Assembly: GCF_003751225.1 (NCBI RefSeq)
Contig: NZ_RJKE01000001.1
Span: 4,960,001 to 5,024,000 of the forward strand
Length of the DNA stretch: 64,000 nucleotides
DNA from: Actinocorallia herbida
GTDB taxonomy: Bacteria; Actinomycetota; Actinomycetes; Streptosporangiales; Streptosporangiaceae
Direction of reading: 5' to 3'
This document shows, piece by piece, positions 60,377 to 64,000 of this stretch; the stretch's first letter is position 1; each line of letters begins with the position of its first letter. The translations under genes and the position numbers were made by a program. Below the pieces are notes generated by a model that saw only the letters and a list, made by a program, of their open reading frames with translations, did no database searches and was not told where the DNA came from.

Positions 60377-61564
60377 TCATCGCGCGGTCTTCTCTGCGTC
60401 TCGGCCGGCCGCGCCGCCGCGGACCAGCGATGTGCCGATGATCTCTTTCATGATCTCGGTGGTCCCGCCGTAAATCGTGGTGATCCGGGCGTCCTGATAG
60501 GCGCGCGCAATAGGGTATTCGAGCATGTAGCCGTATCCGCCGTGCAATTGCAGGCACTGGTCGACGAGCCGCTTCTGCAGTTCCGTGCACCACCACTTCG
60601 CCTTGGCCGCGCGCTCGGCGGTCAGCGTGCCCGCATTGAGCTCGAGCACGAGCCGGTCCACGAACGTCTGCCCTATCTCCAGCTCGGTGGCCAGTTCCGC
60701 CAGCACGAACCGGGTGTGCTGGAAGTCCGCGATCGGCTTGCCGAAGGCGGACCGCTCCTTCACGTAGGCCAGCGTCCAGCCGAAGGCGGCCTCGCAGGCG
60801 GCGATCGCCGTCATCGCGATCGACAGCCGCTCCTGGGCGAGGTTGGCCATCATGTACGTGAACCCGCGGCCCTCCTCACCCAGGAGGTTGGCGACCGGCA
60901 CCCGCACGTCGGTGAAGTGCAGTTCCGCGGTGTCCTGGGCGTGCTGGCCGATCTTGGCGAGCTTGCGGCCCCGCTCGAAGCCCGGCATGCCGCGCTCCAG
61001 CACCAGCAGGCTGACGCCGTCGTGCCTGCGGGACGGGTCGGTCTTCACCGCGGTGATGACGAGATCGCCGTTGAGCCCGTTGGTGATGAAGGTCTTGGCG
61101 CCGTTGACGAGGTAGTGGTCGCCGTCGCGGATCGCGGTGGTGGTGAGGGAGGCGAGGTCGCTGCCCGCGCCCGGCTCGGTCAGCGCGAGCGCGCAGATCA
61201 GGTCGCCGGAGCAGACCCCGGGCAGCCACCTGCCGAGCTGGGCGGCGTCGGCCAGGTCCAGCAGGTAGGGCAGGGCGACGTCGTTGTGCAGGGTGATCGC
61301 CATGCCCGCGCCGGCCAGGCCGCGCCGCTGGATCTCCTCGGTGATGACGAGGTTGTAGCGGAAGTCGGCGACCCCGCCGCCGCCGTACTCGGCGGGGGCG
61401 GCGAAGCCGAGCAGGCCGGCGCGGCCCGCGGCCGTCATCGCCGCGCGGTCGATGACGCCTTCGCGCGCCCACCGCTCGGCGTGCGGGACCATCTCGCGGT
61501 CCAGGTAGGCCGCGACGGTCTCGCGGAAGGCCTCGTGATCGTCGTCGAAGAGCGCGCGCTTCAC
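60377..61564 (-). CDS. Acyl-CoA dehydrogenase
   Basis: A 395-residue FAD enzyme of the acyl-CoA dehydrogenase family: ALTEPGAGSDLASL and FITNGLNGDLVITAVKT near the FAD site, HGGYGYMLEYPIARAYQDARI and IYGGTTEIMKEIIG, the usual place of the catalytic Glu. Introduces an alpha-beta double bond into an acyl-CoA. Second gene after the TetR regulator in the catabolic operon. Confidence 0.95.
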   Translation of the reverse strand: MKRALFDDDHEAFRETVAAYLDREMVPHAERWAREGVIDRAAMTAAGRAGLLGFAAPAEYGGGGVADFRYNLVITEEIQRRGLAGAGMAITLHNDVALPYLLDLADAAQLGRWLPGVCSGDLICALALTEPGAGSDLASLTTTAIRDGDHYLVNGAKTFITNGLNGDLVITAVKTDPSRRHDGVSLLVLERGMPGFERGRKLAKIGQHAQDTAELHFTDVRVPVANLLGEEGRGFTYMMANLAQERLSIAMTAIAACEAAFGWTLAYVKERSAFGKPIADFQHTRFVLAELATELEIGQTFVDRLVLELNAGTLTAERAAKAKWWCTELQKRLVDQCLQLHGGYGYMLEYPIARAYQDARITTIYGGTTEIMKEIIGTSLVRGGAAGRDAEKTAR

Positions 61565-61610
61565 CGGACGGCCCGCCCTTCGAGGGCGCCGGGCCGGACC
61601 GCGTCGCGGA

Positions 61611-62216
61611 TCAGGCGGAGGAGCCGCCCACCGCCTGCGGAGGCCGGATGCCGGAGAGGATGATGTCGCAGAACATGTCCGCGATCGTGTCGGTGGAGAC
61701 CCTGCCGCTCTGGTCCATCCACACGTACGAGTAGTTGAACATGCCCAGGATGCCCTTGAAGGCCACGTCGTCGGCCATGGACCGGAACAGCCCCTTGGCG
61801 GTGCCGGTGTGGAAGGCGTCCAGCCAGGCCCGCTCGTACTGCGCGCGCAGGTCCAGGACGTCCCGCAGCCTTTCGCCGGTGAGCGCGTTGAAATCGCGGT
61901 AGTGCACCGTCCATTCCAGCCGGTGCTCGGCGATGTTCCGCAGGATGGCCCGCGCCAGCGCCCGGATGCGCTCCTCCTCGTCGGAGAACGCGGCCGAGAT
62001 CTTCTGTGCGGACTCGACCATCACCCTCAACTGGGAGACGCTGATCTCGTAGAGCAGCGCCTCTTTGTTGCCGATGTGGTGGTAGAGGGCGCCGCGTTGC
62101 AGACCGACCGCCTTCTCCAGCTGCGACATGCCCACCCCGTGGTAGCCATGCCGGGCGAACAGTTCCGCCGCAGCGTGCAGAATTCGCTCTTTCTGCGATG
62201 TCTCTCGCAGCACCAT
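61611..62216 (-). CDS. TetR-family regulator of the catabolic operon
   Basis: A 201-residue TetR protein with its HTH at about residues 12-58 (MSQLEKAVGLQRGALYHHIGNKEALL) and a C-terminal domain of the KstR2/FadR-like kind (FNYSYVWMDQSGRVSTDTIADMFCDIILSG), which usually senses acyl-CoA thioesters. It lies 46 bases upstream of the acyl-CoA dehydrogenase gene. It probably controls the adjoining degradation genes; the palindrome at 63886-63895 is a candidate site. Confidence 0.92.
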   Translation of the reverse strand: MVLRETSQKERILHAAAELFARHGYHGVGMSQLEKAVGLQRGALYHHIGNKEALLYEISVSQLRVMVESAQKISAAFSDEEERIRALARAILRNIAEHRLEWTVHYRDFNALTGERLRDVLDLRAQYERAWLDAFHTGTAKGLFRSMADDVAFKGILGMFNYSYVWMDQSGRVSTDTIADMFCDIILSGIRPPQAVGGSSA

Positions 62217-62288
62217 AACCGCCGTTCTCTGGGTCGACTGGCCTCATGATAGATGGTTCTCCCAATCGTGCCGGGCGCATGGGGTGGA

Positions 62289-63824
62289 TCACGCGGAGAC
62301 TCCCGCCGGTCCGTAGACGAGGTGGGCGAGCGCGGAGGGATCGATGCCCGGCCCCTGGAGCACGGTCTCGATCCGGCCGTCCACGAGGACGAGCACCCGG
62401 TCGCACAGGTCGGCCAGTTCGGTGAAGTCGGAGCTCACGACCAGGGCCGACGTGCCGCCCTCGGCGGCGTCGCGGATGATGCGGTGGAGGTCGAGACGGG
62501 CTCCCACGTCGACGCCCTGGGAGGGCTCGTCGAGGAGCAGGAGCCGAGGGGCGCGGCGCAGGCTGCGGGCGATGACGACCTTCTGCTGGTTGCCGCCGGA
62601 GAGCGCGGTGACGGGCGCGTCCGGCCCTGGCGCGACGACGCCGAACTCGGCGATGGAGGCCACCGCGTCGGCGCGCTCGGCCCGGTGCCGCAGCCGCCCC
62701 CGGCCCCAGTACCGGCCGACGTCGGTGACCGACAGGTTGTGCGACACGGACTGCTCGGCGAACAGGGCGTCCTCGACCCGGTTCTCCGGTACGTAGCCGA
62801 CGCCCCGGCCCAGGGCCTCGGCCGGGCCGGCGAAGCGGCCGGGCTCCCCGTCGAGGGTGATCGTGCCCGAGCCGCGCTCCAGGCCGAACAGGGCGCGCAG
62901 CACGCGGGACCGTCCCGAGCCCAGCAGCCCCGCGATGCCGACGATCTCCCCGGCGGCGACGTCGAAGGAGACGTCGCGCAGCCCTCCGGTGGACAGGCCG
63001 CGCACCTCCAGACGGGCCCGGCCGGAGGCGGACCGGAGGCGCGGGGCGGCCTCAGGGACCTCCGCGCCCATGATCAACCGGGCGAGGTCGGCGGGAGCGA
63101 GGCCGTCGTTCTCGACGGTGGCGACGCGCCGCCCGTCGCGCAGCACGGTCACCTCGTCGCTCACCGCGCAGATCTCGTCGAGGCGGTGGCTGATGAACAG
63201 GATCGACTGGCCGCGCTCGGCGTAGCGGCGCAGGCTCTTCAGGAGCAGGTCGACCTCCGACGCGGACAGGGCCGCGGTCGGCTCGTCGAGGATGAGGACA
63301 CCGGAGTGGGCGCCCTCCTGGTCCTGCAGGGCGCGGGCGATCGCGACGACCATCTGCTCGGCCGGGCGCAGGTCGCCGATGGGCAGCGCGGGGTCGACGT
63401 CGAGGTCGAACCTGTCCAGGACGCGCCGGGCCCGCTCGCGCAGTCGCCGCCACCGGATGCGGCCGCCCGGGGCGAGCTCGAATCCGCGGCCGATGGCCAG
63501 GTTCTCGGCGATGCTCAGGTCGGGGAAGATCCCGATGTCCTGGTGGACGATGTGCAGGCCCATGGCCTTGGCGTCGGCGGGGCCGAGGCGGTGCGCGTCC
63601 TGGCGGCGGCCGTCGATGACGACGCTGCCCCCGGGATCGGCGTGCAGGACCCCGGCAAGGATCTTGACGGTCGTCGACTTCCCCGACCCGTTGCCGCCGA
63701 TGAGGGCGTGGACGGTGCCCCGCCGCACGCGCAGGCCGACCCCGTCCAGGGCCTTCTGGCCCGCGTAGGTCTTCGACAGGTCGTCGGCGATCAGGGCGAA
63801 TTCCGCCTGGTCATGGCCGCTCAT
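62289..63824 (-). CDS. Sugar-type ABC transporter ATPase with two nucleotide-binding domains (RbsA/MglA-like)
   Basis: A 511-residue tandem ABC protein. Domain 1: Walker A GGNGSGKST, Walker B VLILDEPTAALS and, in place of the usual LSGG signature, LRPAEQMVVAIARAL. Domain 2: a degenerate P-loop GLLGSGRSR, signature ALSGGNQQKVVIARSL and LLLDEPSQGVD. This asymmetry is normal for the CUT2 family. ATG 63824 is chosen after GGGGTGAGG. Permease and binding-protein genes are not in the window; the partner set may lie elsewhere. Confidence 0.92.
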   Translation of the reverse strand: MSGHDQAEFALIADDLSKTYAGQKALDGVGLRVRRGTVHALIGGNGSGKSTTVKILAGVLHADPGGSVVIDGRRQDAHRLGPADAKAMGLHIVHQDIGIFPDLSIAENLAIGRGFELAPGGRIRWRRLRERARRVLDRFDLDVDPALPIGDLRPAEQMVVAIARALQDQEGAHSGVLILDEPTAALSASEVDLLLKSLRRYAERGQSILFISHRLDEICAVSDEVTVLRDGRRVATVENDGLAPADLARLIMGAEVPEAAPRLRSASGRARLEVRGLSTGGLRDVSFDVAAGEIVGIAGLLGSGRSRVLRALFGLERGSGTITLDGEPGRFAGPAEALGRGVGYVPENRVEDALFAEQSVSHNLSVTDVGRYWGRGRLRHRAERADAVASIAEFGVVAPGPDAPVTALSGGNQQKVVIARSLRRAPRLLLLDEPSQGVDVGARLDLHRIIRDAAEGGTSALVVSSDFTELADLCDRVLVLVDGRIETVLQGPGIDPSALAHLVYGPAGVSA

Positions 63825-63885
63825 CGACCTCACCCCTTCCGAACGTGGAGCCGGGCGCGGAGTGCTCCAGGTCACTTGCGTACCG

Positions 63886-63895
63886 ACTGATCAGT
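63886..63895. promoter_or_regulatory. Palindrome in the divergent ABC/thiolase promoter region
   Basis: ACTGATCAGT is a perfect inverted repeat inside TACCGACTGATCAGTAC. It resembles TetR-family operators and is the best candidate site for the regulator at 61611-62216 in this 149-base region. Confidence 0.4.
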
Positions 63896-63973
63896 ACAGT
63901 AGAACCACTCTTCGGTAGGCGTCAACGGGTCCGGGCCGATCTGGGCCGGACCTCCTTCCCCCGAGGAGCTGCA

Positions 63974-64000
63974 TTGACCCGAGCTGTGATCGTCGACGCC
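63974..64000 (+). CDS. Probable acetyl-CoA acetyltransferase (thiolase), first nine codons only
   Basis: From a TTG start the frame reads M-T-R-A-V-I-V-D-A, the usual opening of thiolases (normally followed by VRTP), with GAGGAG five bases upstream. The gene runs off the window. A thiolase would fit the acyl-CoA ligase and dehydrogenase genes on the other side of this promoter. Confidence 0.5.

Overview
The window is very GC-rich DNA with strong G/C bias at third codon positions. It has GTG and TTG starts, a SARP, a LAL-type LuxR regulator with an in-frame TTA codon, and a DUF574-type SAM methyltransferase. Together these point to a filamentous actinomycete; genus and family cannot be assigned from the sequence alone. 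No rRNA, tRNA, CRISPR array or insertion sequence was seen.

Positions 1 to about 41000 are most of a modular type I PKS/NRPS gene cluster that continues off the left edge. A 6424-residue PKS (9036-28310) carries a KSQ loading module and three extension modules. They are predicted to build a 6-methylocta-2,4-dienoyl chain: acetyl starter, one fully reduced methylmalonate unit, two malonate units left as alkenes. A second PKS, entering from the left (2-5899), ends with a KS-AT-KR-ACP module whose KR has lost its catalytic residues, so the last unit should stay beta-keto, and it has no thioesterase. On the minus strand a discrete Cys-Asp-His alpha/beta-hydrolase of the TrdC/SlgL/KirHI Dieckmann cyclase type (32269-33087), a C-A-PCP NRPS with a glycine-like code (29198-32272) and a SARP regulator (28434-29201) overlap stop-to-start. 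The simplest reading is a beta-ketoacyl-glycyl thioester cyclised to a 3-acyl tetramic acid. Tailoring candidates are an FAD monooxygenase, a SAM methyltransferase, an NTF2-like protein, a small predicted beta-barrel protein coupled to an SDR, and a luciferase-like monooxygenase. TetR, MFS and LuxR genes supply control and export.

From 41254 to about 50000 lie ordinary accessory genes: a secreted GH5 glycosidase, a DUF574 methyltransferase with a leaderless-type promoter, an enoyl-CoA hydratase, a TetR remnant coupled to a PhyH-type dioxygenase, a TetR/MFS/hydrolase set, a secreted protein of unknown function and a cyclophilin.

From 50194 to 54419 an operon combines a NitT/TauT-type ABC importer with a metal-dependent amidohydrolase, suggesting uptake and hydrolytic processing of a small nitrogenous compound. 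From 54469 to the right edge a minus-strand catabolic set contains two acyl-CoA ligases, an NTF2-like protein, an alpha/beta hydrolase, a homogentisate-dioxygenase-like cupin, an acyl-CoA dehydrogenase, a TetR regulator and a two-domain sugar-type ABC ATPase. It faces what looks like the start of a thiolase gene at the right edge. This fits breakdown of an aromatic or acyl acid, substrate unknown.
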